64,000 bases of DNA, taken from contig CM044309.1 in the NCBI GenBank assembly GCA_024291935.2, forward strand, positions 1-64,000, read 5' to 3'. The translations under genes were made by a program, and so were the position numbers. This document shows positions 30,170-42,770 of this stretch, one piece after another (within the stretch, counting starts at the first letter, position 1; every line of letters starts with the position of its first letter). Below the pieces are notes generated by a model. That model worked only from the letters and a program-made list of their open reading frames with translations, had not been told where the DNA came from and ran no database searches. The stretch is from Okapia johnstoni (Eukaryota > Chordata > Mammalia > Artiodactyla > Giraffidae).

Positions 30170-30660
30170 TGCATCCGTTTCCAGGGCCACTGTAACAAAT
30201 ATGTAACAAATATTGCATAACAAATATGCAACAAATAAGCAAACTTGTTGGCTTGCAGAAATGGAAATTCATTCTGTCAAAATGCTGAAGGCCTGAAGTC
30301 CACAACTAGAATCCTACTCCCTACAAGGACACTAGGGGAGAGTCCAGGCCAGGCCTCTTCCAGTGTCCAGGGATTGCTGGCATTCTCGGCTACGGCCACA
30401 CCACACCAGTCTCTTCCCTCATCTTCATATAGACATCTCTTCATTGTGTCTGTCCTCTGTACGTCTCTTATAAGGATACTTGGCATTGGATTTAGGGTCC
30501 ACTCAGATAATCCAGAATGATCTTCTCATCTCAGTATCTTTTACCTTAATTACATCTACAAAGACCCTTTTTCCAAATAAGGTAACATGCCCAGGTTCTG
30601 AGGATTAAGACATGGATGTGTTTGGGGGGGTGGCTACTATTCAGCCCACTATGGTAGGCA
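30170..30660 (-). mobile_element. MLT1 LTR (ERVL-MaLR)
   Basis: The reverse complement starts ATAGTGGGCTGAATAGTAGC and contains TCAGAACCTGGGCATGTTAC CTTATTTGG and GGACCCTAAATCCAATGCCA, diagnostic of MLT1B/C-type LTRs. A local TAACAAATATG tandem (30192-30238) lies near the other end. Confidence 0.85.
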
Positions 30661-31552
30661 AAGGAAAAGGATTTTAATTTATTCATTTTAGGAAAAGAGT
30701 TATTTATCCAAAGGCCAGACACTTTACAAGGGAATGAATCAAATATTTGCTTTGTACCACCAGGGATGACAAAACACTCTTTTCCAAAAGAGGCCTTCAA
30801 CTCATTTTGAAGTAGATCCAAGTAGTCCATAACACCGTCTCTGAAATGATGCTCTGCCAACAGCTTTGTCGGCTAGCTGCAAGCCATGGGCTAAAGGGTA
30901 AAGATGTGTCCAACAAGTAGTGACTGGCCTACATGCTTGAGCATGTGGCCTGTTTATGTGATACCCTCTGCCAGAGTTAGCTTCATGCCAAGAGGCAAAC
31001 TTGAAAAGCCACTGTTGAAACAAGAGCTCCTGTTTATGTCTGAGAGGCGTAACAAGCTCTCTGCCTCGTTCACTCTCTTGGAGAATCAGCCACTAGCCAT
31101 CTGTGCCCCTCCCATCGCCCTTTAATAAAGATTGACGTGTTTGTTTCCAACTGGAGAGCTGTCACATAGAAGGCACAGTCTTTCAGAGACTAGTAATAGC
31201 TCTCTATGTTCTTATTCTCCTATGGGAAAGAAACCTTCTTGTCCGCACTCTCAGAAAGAGGGAAAAAAAGTGAAAGAACACTTACGGAGCCCGGTGGGTG
31301 TGTTCAGTTCAGCCCCAGATCCTCACTCCATCCTTCCCCATCTGTTCCCTGGATCCCGTCCCGTGACCTTAACGGACTCGCTTACCAATTGGTGTCATTG
31401 CCCAGTCACCCAGTGGTTGCCAAAAACTGGCCCTGTCTCTATGGAGGTCTCAGCGCCTCCCCGGTAGCTCCCTTGACACAACATTCTGTCTCCAGGTCCC
31501 AGGAAACTTGCTTTTAACCAAACCTTCAGATCTGAAGCTGGTGTTCCCAGCT

Positions 31553-32145
31553 GGTCTTTTTTTTTTTGAAGCATAATTAATTTATGATGTATTAGTTTCA
31601 GGTGTGCAGCTATGTGATTCAATTATATACACAACAATAAAACTGAATATATATATATATATATTTGTTGCTTTTCAGATTCTTTTCCATTATAGATTAT
31701 TACAAGTTATTGAATATAGTCCCCCGTGCTACACAGTAGTCCATGTTGTTTATCTGTTTTGTATATAGTAGTATGTATCTATTAATGCCAAACTCCAAAT
31801 TTATATCCCACCTTTTCCCCTTTGGCAACCATAAGTTTGTAGTTTGTTTTCTAAATGTGTGTCTTTTTCTGTTCTGTAAATAAGCTGGTTTGTATCATTT
31901 TTTAGATTCCACATATGAGTGATATCATACGATATTTGTTTTTCTTAGTATGATAATCTCTAGGTTCATCCATGTTGCTGCAATGGCATTATTATGTTCT
32001 TTTTAGAGCTGAGTAATATTCCTTTGTGCGTATATATGTCCATATATACACACCACATCATCTTTATCCATTCATCGGCTGATGGACATCTAGTTTGCTT
32101 TCATGTCTTGGCTATTGTAAATGGAGTATTGCACCATCTTTTGTG
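31553..32145 (-). mobile_element. L1 3' fragment
   Basis: Reads GAAGCATAATTAATTTATGA TGTATTAG (3' end, reversed) through TCGGCTGATGGACATCTAGT TTGC, a normal L1 3' segment. It contains an (AT)n at about 31645-31664. Confidence 0.9.
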
Positions 32146-32299
32146 GTTTTCCTACACCTTGCCTATACATTTTAAAAATAGTCCTGCTGCTACACTTTGC
32201 TCAAATTTTCCTGCTTTGAATGGGCCATCTGTTTCCTACAGGAACTCAGGCTGAGGAAACCCACCCCTTTCAAGGTTTTCTTCTGGACATCCCTTTATT

Positions 32300-32465
32300 T
32301 CCGTGATCACAACAGTCCTACAGGGTAGGAACTCTTAATCCCGTGTTATTGATGAGGAAACTGAAGCTTGTTGAGACAACATAACTTGTCCTTGGAGACA
32401 AGCTAGCAAGTAAGGATTCAAACCCAGATTTGTCTAACTGCAAAGCCCATGGATTTTTAGCCATT
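32300..32465 (-). mobile_element. MIR SINE
   Basis: GTTATTGATGAGGAAACTGA AGCTTG and AGCTAGCAAGTAAGGATTCA AACCC match MIR core in reverse. Confidence 0.8.
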
Positions 32466-32486
32466 TCTCCTCAACACTGAAGAAAT

Positions 32487-32700
32487 GTCTTTTTTATTAT
32501 TGAATTATAGTTGACATATGATATTATATTAGTTTCAGGTGTACAATGTAGTGATTTGATGTTTCTACACATTACAAAATGATCTCCATGGTAACTCTAG
32601 TTGCTATCTGTCACCACACAGGGTTATGAGAATATTATTGAGCGTATTCTCTATACTACACAATACATCCAATGACTTATTTATTTTATAGCTGGAAGAA
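32487..32700 (-). mobile_element. L1 3' fragment
   Basis: TATTGAATTATAGTTGACAT ATGATATTATATTAG is the reversed 3' end of an old L1. Confidence 0.8.
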
Positions 32701-33552
32701 ATGTCTTTAAAGGGTGCCTGGAGAAACAAGGAGTTTTAAGGCACAAAAATGCCAGAATGGCTTCAATGCTTCATTCAAAGTTAAACTTTATAAAGTTATT
32801 CTGAGGCGCCATCTCTTTTTAGTATTGCATAAGGGGAAAAAAAACCTACTTAGCAGTCACAATAATTGGAATGTAATTTACATTTTACTGTATTCTCCTA
32901 AAAGAAGGCCAGGAGTAAATTACATTTACAACGCAGAGCCAAACTTCTTAAAAGTCTCTTTCTTTCCTGCATTATTCTTTCTATGTATTTCAGATACAGC
33001 TACTCACCAAAGCTTTTCCCAACCCTCCCCCAGGCTCCCAAGCTCTCTCCCAACAGTCTCTCTGCCTCTATCCTTTCTGTATTTTCCCCTTTCTGCCAAG
33101 ACCTCTGCTTTTCCAATAAAAATCCTTCTTGTCTCTTCCAGGCTTTTCCAGATTTCCCTTTGGCTGCTTGTCCAGTTAACACAACTAAAGGGCTAGATCG
33201 ATTTACCAGAGCAGTACAAGCATCTTCTGGGGAGAGTGAGAGTTATGTAAATATTTCAAAGTAATTTTTTTCTCTACAATAATAACTTCTTCTCTACAAA
33301 TTATAGATTTACTCAGTTTACAAGGCAAAAAGATTTTGGTATCACATATAAAATCTACACTAAGGATGAAGTATGAAGTGTAAGTACCTGGAGCAAGAGA
33401 AGAGAAACGAGCAAGGGTAAAGGGGATGTTTAATTCACACCGTAGTCATTCCCTCAGCTTCCCAGTGGGCTGCACAGAGAGTCCAAATATTTGTCTCAAT
33501 TCAATTGTGTGAAACTCCAGACACATTTTATTTGAGAAACAGCACTGTGACT

Positions 33553-34108
33553 ACATTTTTTTTAGTTCTTTTTTTTTTCACATATGATAATATACATGTT
33601 TCAGTGCTATTCTCCCAGAACGTCCCACCCTCACCTTCTCCCTCAGAGTCCATAAGACTGTTCTATGCATCTGTGTCTCTTTTTCTGTCTCGCATACAGG
33701 GTTATCATTACCATCTTTCAAATTCCATATGCATGCATTAGTATACTGTATTGGTGTTTTTCTTTCTGGCTTATTTCACTCTGTATAATGGGCTCCAGTT
33801 TCATCCATCTCAGTAGAACTGATTCAAATGTATTTTTTTTTATGGCTGAGTAATATTCCATTGTGTATATGTACCACAGCTTCCTTATCCATTCGTCTGC
33901 TGATGGACATCTAGGTTGCTTCCATGTCCTGGCTATTGTAAACAGTGCTGCGATGAACATTGGGGTACACGCGTCTCTTTCAGTTCTGGTTTCCTCGGTG
34001 TGTATGCCCAGCAGTGGGATTGCTGGGTCATATGGCAGTTCTATTCCCAATTTTTTAAGGAATCTCCACACTGTTCTCCATAGTGGCTGTACTAGTTTGC
34101 ATTTTTTT
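33553..34108 (-). mobile_element. Ruminant L1 3' part, with open ORF2 C-terminus
   Basis: The minus strand carries a 117-codon open frame (33718-34071) identical in kind to the L1 ORF2 end at 21770-22094 (ending ILMHAYGI), followed by part of the 3' UTR. It is 5'-truncated at about 34108, and the extreme 3' UTR is shortened. Confidence 0.92.
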
Positions 34109-34737
34109 AATCCATCATCAGTTGTGTTTGCACTTAAAATTATAGTGATACTTATTTTTTAATAATGATATTTATTTCCCTATCAGTCAATTACCATCTG
34201 TTCATCGAAGTCTCATCTCTAACCAGGTAACCACATAGTCACCCTAACAGCACCCCTAAAACAACCTCTGCCTCCAGGAGAGTGATTATAAAATCCACTA
34301 CTTTTCAGTTTTACTTAATCACCTCAATTGATGAAAATTCAGGAAAAGGTAAAGTAAGTCAAGATGATCTATTTGCAGTAGGCATTTTATTGCTTGTTTT
34401 GTTTTTTTAAATAGTATTAATGGGTTGAAAGTAGTTCATCTGGAAGTATTTTCTTTAGCAAGGCAAAAAGAAAAAAAAAGTTAATTAGCTCTGGGACATA
34501 AAAGACAGACCCTCACAGGAACACTGGACAATAAACCAGTTCATCCTGAATCCGCCCTCAGTTCATAGGATGACAAGGATCTTCATTTTTCTGGCCCCAA
34601 GAAAGGCATCAGCCAAAGCTAAGTAGACCGTTTGTTCTTTTTCTAGGGTCCTGTAGTGTAGGGAGGAGAGAAGGTGAGAAAATTATCATTTGCTGAGCCC
34701 TGAGCCTCTTAAATGAGCTAACAGCCTACGCTTTGTT

Positions 34738-34948
34738 GTTGGTGTTTAGTCGTTAAGTCCTGTCCGACTCTTTGCAACCCCATGGACTGTAGCCGAGCAG
34801 GCTCCTTTGTCCATGGAATTCTCCAGGCAAGAATACTGGTGTGGGTTGCCATTTCCTTCTCCAGGGATCTTCCCCACCCAGGGATAGAACCCACGTCTCC
34901 TGCATTGGCAGGCGGATTTTTTACCACTGAGCCACCTGGGAAGCCCTT
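34738..34948 (-). mobile_element. Bov-tA SINE (left of a pair)
   Basis: Full minus-strand element ending in the tRNA-like head CTGAGCCACCTGGGAAGCCC. Confidence 0.95.
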
Positions 34949-34958
34949 AATAACTTAC

Positions 34959-35184
34959 TCTGTCCGATGCTGAGTTGCTTCGATCATGTCCGACTTGTTG
35001 ACAACCCATGGACTGCAGCCCTCCAGGCTCCTCTGTCCGTGGGATTCTCCAGGCAAGAATACTGGAGTGGGTTGCTGTGCCTTCCTCCAAGGGATTTTCC
35101 CAACCCGGGGATTGAATCTGCATCTCTTATATCTCCTGCAGTTGGGAAGTGGGTTCTTTACCACTAGCGTCACCTGAGAAGACC
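34959..35184 (-). mobile_element. Bov-tA SINE (right of a pair)
   Basis: Second minus-strand element, with target-site duplication AATAACTTAC at 34949-34958 and 35185-35194. The left copy of that duplication lies at the end of the first SINE, so this insertion is separate. Confidence 0.95.
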
Positions 35185-35334
35185 AATAACTTACCCTAGG
35201 TCATACCAAAAAAAAAAAAAAAGAAAATACAGAGACTCAGAGTTGAGGAATATTGGTATGTTTATCATCCGGTCCCTCCACCTCCACTGCCCTAGGAAGT
35301 TGTCATGTCTATGGAACAAGAAGCTTGTCAGTCT

Positions 35335-35415
35335 GTTGCTGAATCCCCAAGGCCTCAGAATCCTGGGCACTTAGAAAGGAGCTCAATGAAAATACGCTGG
35401 GTAAATGAACAATGA
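35335..35415 (+). mobile_element. L2 3' end
   Basis: GCTGAATCCCCAAGGCCTCA and GCTCAATGAAAATACGCTGG match the L2 3' terminus. Confidence 0.6.
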
Positions 35416-36480
35416 GTTCTTTTTGACTTCAAAGGCCAGGGTTATTCTACTGCACCTTACTTGTGGTTAGACAAGCAAAACGCAAATGGCAGTTGCTCTT
35501 AGATTCTGAGATGTCTCCTCTGTGGTGTCATGATAGCAGGATTGAGTTTCTTTCTTTACAAGCCCAACATTCCCATCCGAATAAATTATCATTGAAAACT
35601 GCACAGTGTCATCAGATCAGAACTGAAAACCATAATTCCTATCTGCAAACCCAAAACATCCTTAATGGTGAGGGGCCCCCCTAACTTCCACCTCATAGTT
35701 AAAGGTGAGGGGCCACCTAACTTCCACCCTCATAGTTAACATGGGAAGAAATTGGAAACCAGAAAGAAGGCTTAGCACAAACAATTTCATTATAATGAAA
35801 ATTCCCATGAACTCCTAATGCTGCCTTAGGTTTGCTTTGGCTGTATTTGCAGCCAAAACCCTGTCAATCAACCAACTGTTCATCCTACACTACGCCAAAA
35901 GAGTGGTTTGTCTGATTTTGGGGTTTTTCTGTGTCATTGAATTGATGAATTGCTTTGGCATCAGGTAGCTGGCTTTTATCTTGGGAAATAATCATCTTCT
36001 ACTGGGAGAGCTATTCAGCTGTGTGGTAGTACTTTATCACCAGCTGCGTATAAGTGGTGCTGTTTGCAATTTGATAAACGCGCACAGAGGCTCAGAGGTC
36101 CCCAAACACAAGTCTGATATGTAAACATAATCAAATTGCACTATTAACCAGGGAACTGATTTGTGATTGCTCATCCTTCTCTGTCTCTTTCAACTTCTTG
36201 GTAAATATCCTCATACCTCATTCTGCACAGGCAAAGGGAGGGACATTTTTCAGTCTTAGGTGGCACTAGAATAAGTGTTAAATATTTTCCACCTGTTCTA
36301 AACTGAATTTGTGATTGGAGAAAAAACACATCAAAACAATTTCATAAGAAACTGGAGCCCTTCCAAAGGCTTTTAAGCTCATTTCAAAGTACTGAGCAGT
36401 ACCTAAAGAATGCGTAGAACAGCTTATTTTTTCAGCTTTTCTCTACCAAAGACTTTGGAATCATAGAACTTCAGATTAAG
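35416..36480. other. Mostly unique sequence
   Basis: Contains a small tandem duplication (35663-35739) but no gene signal or recognised repeat. Confidence 0.4.
35663..35739 (+). repeat. Two-copy tandem duplication, about 38 bp unit
   Basis: GGTGAGGGGCC...CTAACTTCCACC...TCATAGTTAA occurs twice head to tail, with small indels in the C-run and at CC/CCC. Confidence 0.9.
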
Positions 36481-36495
36481 AGGAAACAGAAGTGC

Positions 36496-36498
<3 letters not shown>

Positions 36499-36548
<50 letters not shown>
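36499..36548 (+). repeat. (CA)25 microsatellite
   Basis: About 25 uninterrupted CA units. Confidence 0.97.
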
Positions 36549-36553
<5 letters not shown>

Positions 36554-36609
36554 TACACTCATCCCCTTTCTAGACAATGAAGTTAATTATTTAAAGCCTT
36601 GCCAATAAT

Positions 36610-36750
36610 TATGCCTTTTCTCATTTGAAGTATTGCGAAACTGAAGCAGAAAAATGCAGTAACTTGCTATATGTCCTGTATCTGGTAAGTGCCAAAACTG
36701 GAATCCAATCCCATGTCTAGGATCCAACTAATACGCTGCACTGCTTTGTT
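36610..36750 (-). mobile_element. MIR SINE, diverged
   Basis: GAAACTGAAGCAGAAAAATG and GGTAAGTGCCAAAACTGGAA TCCAATCCCATGTCT fit MIR core. Confidence 0.6.
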
Positions 36751-37335
36751 GCCATGGTATTGCTGCCAGCCTATGCTCGGCCTCCTTTTTTGGTCATGAA
36801 CTCAGTCCATCCTATCCTCAGACTTCGCTATTTGAGTTGCCTGCTCTGTGTCAAAAGTTGCCTTTCTATAACTCCTAATTACTGAGCGCAGATGTGGCCT
36901 GGGGCCGTACAGAGTAGTGTAATCTCTCTTCCAAGTGACAGGCTTTTGAACATTTGAAGCTGGCAATCGTGTCACCTGGAGCTCTCCTTCTTGTGGGTAA
37001 ATATTCCCAGATCCTTCAGCCATCATTCATATAACATGGTTTACTCTCTTAATTGCTTTCTATTCTAGACAAGTTCCACTTCAACTGTCACCAAGAAGAG
37101 CAGAAATCTCACCATCCTCAATTTATTAATGCAGCAAAAATAAAATTAAGATTTCTCCATCCGGCACCAATCCTGTGGTTTGAAACCTCCACTTTATGGG
37201 CACACATCTTTGCCTCAAAGTCACCCAACCCTCACACAGAGTGCCAAATCTCTAAGAATGCTCTCCTAAAAATACAAAGAAAAACAAATATGAAGTTAAT
37301 CAGAGTACCCAATGGGACTGCATATTATGCCTCCT

Positions 37336-38258
37336 CCGTTCAGTTCAGTTCAGTTGCTCAGTCGTGTCCAACTCTTTGCATCCCCATGGACTGCAGTACA
37401 CCAGGCCTCCCTGTCCATCACCAACTCCTGGAGCTTGATCAAACTCATGTCCTTCGAGTCGGTGATGCTATTCAACCATCTCATCCTCTGTCGTCCCCTT
37501 CTCCTCCTGCCTTCAATCTTTCCCAGCATCAGGGTCTTTTCAAATGAGTCAGTTCTTTGCATCAGATGGCCAAGGTATTGGAGCTTTAGCATCAGTCCTT
37601 CCGATGAATATTCAGGACTGATTTCCTTTAGGATTGACTGGTTGGATCTCCTTGAAGTCCAAGGGACTCTCAAGAGTCTTTTCCAACACCATACTTCAAA
37701 AGCATCAGTTCTTTGGCATTTAGCTTTCTTTGTAGTCCAACTCTCACATCCATACATGACTACTGGAAAAACCGTAGCTTTGGCTAGATGGACCTTTGTT
37801 GACAAAGTAACATCTCTGCTTTTTAATATGCTGTCTAGGTTGGTCATAGCTTTTCTTCTAAGGAGCACGTGTCTTAATTTCATGGCTGCAGTCACTGTCT
37901 GCAATGATTTTGGAGCCCAATAAAATAAAGTCTGCCACTGTTTCCATTGTTTCCCTATCTATTTGCCATGAAGTGATGGGACTGGATGCCATGATCTTAG
38001 TTTTCTGAATGTTGAGTTTTAGGCCAACTTTTTCACTCTTTTCTTTCACTTTAATCAAGAGGTTCTTTAGTTCTTCTTCGCTTTCTGCCATAAGGGTGGT
38101 GTCATCTGCATATCTGAGGTTATTGATATTTCTCCCGGCAATCTTGATTTCAGCTTGTGCTTCATCCAGTCCAGCGTTTCTCATGATTTACTCTGGATAT
38201 AAGTTAAATAAGCAGGGTGACAATATAAAGCCTTGACATACTCCTTTCTCAACTTGAC
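37336..38258 (-). mobile_element. BovB LINE, 3' third
   Basis: The 3' tail lies at the left (CAGTTCAGTTCAGTTGC). Minus-strand open pieces 37350-37904 (184 codons, C-terminal domain) and 37858-38184 (RT end with the YADD box in NLRYADDTTLMAESEEELKN) overlap in different frames, joined by an indel near 37865-37900. 5'-truncated at 38258 within RT. Confidence 0.95.
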
Positions 38259-38950
38259 TCCTAGTCCACTTAAATGTCCTGTCTGTCTCCTCAAAGCCTC
38301 ATAGCCCAAGGATACCCTATCTCCAAGGAGTTCATAAATTCTTAAGTGTCTGCCACAAACCTAGTTACCCTTCCAGCAAATTGGTCCCAAGCGACCTTCC
38401 TTGCCAGAGTTGTCATTAATGTTAATAAGATATAGTCACCTGTCACCCTTGCCATTGCTGATGAGACTGTCCAGGGAGTGATGCTTGAACTCAAGGGGCT
38501 GTACAAGGTCTGGCTTCACTCAGCAACTATCATGAACTATAGAGGAAAAAGTGAGATTATTATCAAATAGTGCCAAAACAGCTTCACTATATGCTCTCCT
38601 TAGAAAACATGTCAGAAAGGTATTTTCCAAGCTGAAGCATATGAGAAATATGTATGTTTTAATTTCTGAACTTTATTTGTATCACAAGTTTACTTACTTG
38701 CAATCACTAGATTTACTCCAGATTATTAGAGGTTTAATCTTAAGGAACTGAGGAGTCTCCTTTGGAGGGGACAACCTCTAATTTGAGAGGACTTTATGCC
38801 CTACTGTCTCCTGCCTCACTGGGGTGAGGGCATCTTATCTGGTTTGTTACTTAACCTCACAGGTGTCAGTTGAGCTGACTCCCTTTTGAAGTTCTCTTCC
38901 CTGTCTTCAATCATTGATCCATTCACGTTTGGAATATGCCATCCCCATTC
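38259..38950. other. Unassigned sequence
   Basis: No gene or repeat recognised. Confidence 0.4.
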
Positions 38951-38951
38951 A

Positions 38952-39047
38952 TTTAAAATTTTTTTAAATTGGGGTATAGTTGCTTTACAATATTATGTTG
39001 TTTCTGCTGTACAGAAAGGTGAATCAGCTATAAGTATACATATGCTC
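38952..39047 (-). mobile_element. L1 3' end fragment
   Basis: AAATTGGGGTATAGTTGCTT TACAATATTATG is a reversed L1 3' end. Confidence 0.8.
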
Positions 39048-40335
39048 ATAACTACTTTTGTGACAAGCAAAAGATGCAGGCAGGAAAACCATAATGGAGA
39101 CCATAGTAAACTATTGTTATGAAGAAACAGAAAATGTATACTGCCACAAAAGCGTGTTGTGAGGGGTGAAGAGAGAATGGGGGGAGGTCTAATCTAATCT
39201 AATGGGGGGGGGTCAAAGAGTAAGAATAGATCTCTGGAAAAGTTCCTTTGGGTTGAGATCTGTAAGGTTGCATAAGTGCTAACTAGTCACCAGGAAGAAA
39301 GACTAGCACGTGCAAAGGCTCTGAGGCAGTATAATCACAACTTTGTGTGGCCTGAAAGAAGGCCAGGAGGCCTGGAGCAGAAAGAGGATCAGGGACACTG
39401 GTGAGTGATGCTAGAAAGGGCAGCAGAAGTCACTGCTGGCTGGGCCTTTGAAAGTACATGAATAAATTTTACTAGAAATGGCCATCCCATCAGAAGAACC
39501 TCAAGTCCTGCATTTATATTATCTCAAGCATTAATCATGAGTGAACTAACCAGACTTCAACTCATAAGGTATAAAGTCTGATTGTTTCATCTTGGCTGAA
39601 GTAGTCCCCACTTACCCAGTCAGTAGGAGTGGATGGTCGTGAAGACCACATGGTCATCAGAACCAATCATCGTGAGGAGGAATGAGTGTTCTGATACAAA
39701 TAAATCTATGCAACAGGCCATGGAGAGCTGCACTGACCAGCATCTCTGAAGTTACAAGATCCCCAGACACACTCAGGTTTACCTTGGGCAGTCGGTTTTA
39801 CTGTAAAGATAAAACGGGACATTAAGAAAAACCTGATGTTCATTTAGAAAACATCCGTTAGCTCTAGCAATCCACCGAACACAGGGAAAGCACCAGTCAT
39901 TCCATCACGCGATCAGACTCTCAGCAGCAAGCCTCCAGCTTGAACGCTCTGCCCTCAGGGTTTCTTGGCAAGTCTCGGGCTCTGCTGCTTCTCCTGTTGT
40001 CGTGATGTAACTCTGTCTTCGGGTCCAGTTCCACAAGGGCGAGGATCTAACTGAGCCGAGCAGTCGCCTTTACCATTAGGCTTCCCCGTTGAGGGGTAGG
40101 CTTCCCACGGGTCACTTCTGGGGGGAAGGCTGACGAGAACTGCCCTTGCCCAGTGCCCGTTTCTCTGCAGTCAGCACCAGACTGCACAGGGGTGCTCCGG
40201 ACGCAGTATGAACCCTTTGTGAGGGCGCTGCCTGCAACAAGGAGGCTGGACCCTGCCACAGACAGGTTTGCCTTGTTTTGCACAATTTTGGCTCACACAG
40301 TATTGTTTTTCATTTAATGCTGAACTGACATTTTT
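39048..40335. other. Mostly unique sequence with an ancient repeat trace
   Basis: 39230-39470 (TGTGCAAAGGCTCTGAGGCA-like wording) resembles an old interspersed repeat of uncertain family. The rest shows no gene. A GC-richer part at 39890-40270 has no convincing exon. Confidence 0.35.
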
Positions 40336-40339
40336 TAAG

Positions 40340-40531
40340 ATTTATTTATTTATTTAGGGCTCACAGGCTTCGGTAGTCATGGCTCACGGGCTCCAGAGCA
40401 CAGGTTCAGTGGTTACAGCTCAGGGGCTTAGTTGCTTGGCAGCATATGGGATCTTCCCGACTTGGAGATCGAACCTATGTCTCCTGCATTGGCAGGCAAA
40501 TTGTTTACCACTGAGCCACCAGAGAAGCCCA
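40340..40531 (-). mobile_element. CHR-type (cetartiodactyl tRNA-derived) SINE
   Basis: The reverse complement runs GGGCTTCTCTGGTGGCTCAG through TAGGTTCGATCTCCAAGTCG GGAAGATCCC to the region with CCATGACTACCGAAGCC, ending in the AAATAAATAAATAAAT tail. Confidence 0.85.
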
Positions 40532-40987
40532 CCTTATCACCTTAAGAAGTTTCTTTTTATCTCTTTCAGGTTACCACTCTTCTCAGGGCTTGCCCTAGTT
40601 CAGATATATGGCCCTGGTTTTGCAGAGAGAAAAGTCGCTCAGTCCCACAGGTGTCTGCATGCTTTCAATGTGACTGCAGCTGCCACTGTTGCAGAGTAAA
40701 GCCATCTGGCCTCTTTGGCTAATTCGCCACCTAAGCATCCCACTGTGCTGCCACACGGCCCCGACCACTAACCCTACAAGGCCAAGAAAGGGCCGGGCTC
40801 ACTGCAGCTGCTGTGGTCTGCAGGCACGCAGCATGGGAGCAGAAAGAACCTCTGGGAACCCAGGAGGGGCCTCTCTCCCCGGGGGCGTATATTGCTCTGG
40901 GGAGCTCCGCCTGCCGGTGCCACCTCTTGGGTCAGTTTTCATATTACTGACGTTTGGGTTACTTGGTTGATGTTTAGGCTGTGCATG

Positions 40988-41202
40988 CATGCCTAGTCAC
41001 TCAGTCGCGTCCGACTCTTTGCAACCCATGGACTGTAGCCCACCAGGCTCCTCTGTCCATGGGATTCTCCAAGCCAGAATACTGGACTGGGTTGCCGTTC
41101 TCTTCTCTAGCGAATCTTCCTGATCCAGAGATTGACCCTGGGTCCCTTAGATCTTCTTCATTGGAGGCTGATTCTTTACCATCTGAGCCACCAGGGAAGC
41201 CC
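40988..41202 (-). mobile_element. Bov-tA SINE
   Basis: Full minus-strand element from the tail at TAGTCACTCAGTCGCGTCCG to the head ending CCACCAGGGAAGCCC. Confidence 0.94.
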
Positions 41203-41244
41203 ATGTATAGGTTGTAACTAATGTTTTGTCTCTCCATCCTTTCT

Positions 41245-41400
41245 TCGATCAAGAATTGATTCACTCAACACTGATTCTCCTTTGTTTTCCTCTGACATAG
41301 AGAAGAGAAAGCTAAGTATTCCATTTTCCTAGCTGCATTGTAGCTAGCGATGGGGATGCAACACAGCTCTGCCCAGTGACAGGTAAGCTGAGTGACACAC
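41245..41400 (+). repeat. Ancient repeat copy A (inverted relative to 46330-46490)
   Basis: TCAAGAATTGATTCACTCAA CACTGATTCTCCTTTG matches the reverse complement of 46447-46487 closely, and the similarity continues through GAGAAAGCTAAGTATTCC and GTAGCTAGCGA. This is a diverged interspersed repeat whose family I cannot name. Confidence 0.7.
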
Positions 41401-41720
41401 ACCCTCAACCATGTTCCCAAAGCAGACCTCCCATCAAGCATGGCCAAGCTGGAAAGTGCTTCCGACTCTGCAGAGGTCTGTGACAGAACCATTCTCTCTG
41501 GTTCCTTAGTCCCTCAGTTCCCTGGGGTAGAGAAAAACCTTCTCTCTCAACTCTCAAGCCTGTCTCCTTCCATCGAATGAGCTTGTTTCATCCATGGGAA
41601 TGCCGCACAAATGAGTAAAGGGGACCAGACACAGGGTGAATGCTCCTCTTCACCTTTTGATACTATTTGAAATTTTAGCATGCATATATATTATTTTCCT
41701 GTTTAAAAAAATTACCACCA
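41401..41720. other. Unassigned sequence
   Basis: No gene or repeat recognised. Confidence 0.4.
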
Positions 41721-41723
41721 ACG

Positions 41724-41850
41724 AGACTTCCCTAGTGGTCCAGTGGTGAAGACTCTGCTTCCAATGCAAGGGATGCGGGTTCGATCCCTGGCCGGGGAAC
41801 TAAGATCACACATGCAGCACAGCCTGGCAAAACAAACAAAAACAGCAAAG
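41724..41850 (+). mobile_element. CHR-type SINE
   Basis: GAGACTTCCCTAGTGGTCCA GTGGTGAAGACTCTGCTTCC through the B-box GGTTCGATCCCTGG and an A-rich end. Confidence 0.88.
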
Positions 41851-42770
41851 AAGATTCTGTCATTAGTGTCTACCTGAGGTTTTCTTGACTAAGTTATTAG
41901 AAACAAGCAGCAGAGCGTTTACAGGGACATGTGTCGCTGTCCCGAGCACTTTGTGTCTGAAACAAACGCTGCAGGGTTAGAGAAGCAGGCGGAAATGTAG
42001 ATTCCGTGTTCAGTGAGCACAGCACTTTACTGAGCGCTTTACAGACTCGAGGCTGTGAGCTGCCCGGGTTTAGACCACTCTAACCCTTTTCGAACACACT
42101 GTCCAGTGTGTTTTGGGCCTTCAACCAGGGCAAAAGGCAATATCTGTGACCCATTTTTGAGTCATTACACCTTATTGGCTGATGCCAAACATCTCTTCTG
42201 TTCTTAAAAAGTGATTAATGAGGAATTTTCTGTCTCTGCTATGATCCTTAAAAGGGCGACGATGACAGAGCCAGGCAAGGCCATCTGAGGCGGAGGCTCG
42301 TTCTTGCTGTGTGTGCACCTGAGAGTTTTCTCTGAGTGGGTCCCCAGCCCCCGCCTCTATGGCCACAGTGTGTCATCCCGTGGAGTCCAGCCAAAGAACC
42401 TCGGGACATGCCTTTCATCTGCACAGTCAAGGCCAACACCAGGCCAAACTTATTTCAGCTGTCTCCCAGCTCCGTTCTCACTTCTACAGAAAGAAGATCC
42501 TACTAATGGAGACCTTTGGTTTCAATGTCAGTATGAGACTGTGCTGAAATAGGAGACTTTTTAATGTATGAATAGAATGAAACTTTAATTCATCAATCAG
42601 CAACTTTTATTTTCTTTAATCATTTGCTGAGTATCTGGCACTGGGGCAATGTATGAGTACAGTGATGACTAATAGGTCCCAAAGTCAGAAAGATTTGGGT
42701 CTGAGTACTGTCAGATATTGAAGGTTGAACCACACAATATTTCTACAAATTCTTTTTCACACTTTTCCTT
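41851..42770. other. Mostly unique sequence
   Basis: No gene or clear repeat; short overlapping open frames at 42172-42552 on both strands look like chance. Confidence 0.4.
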
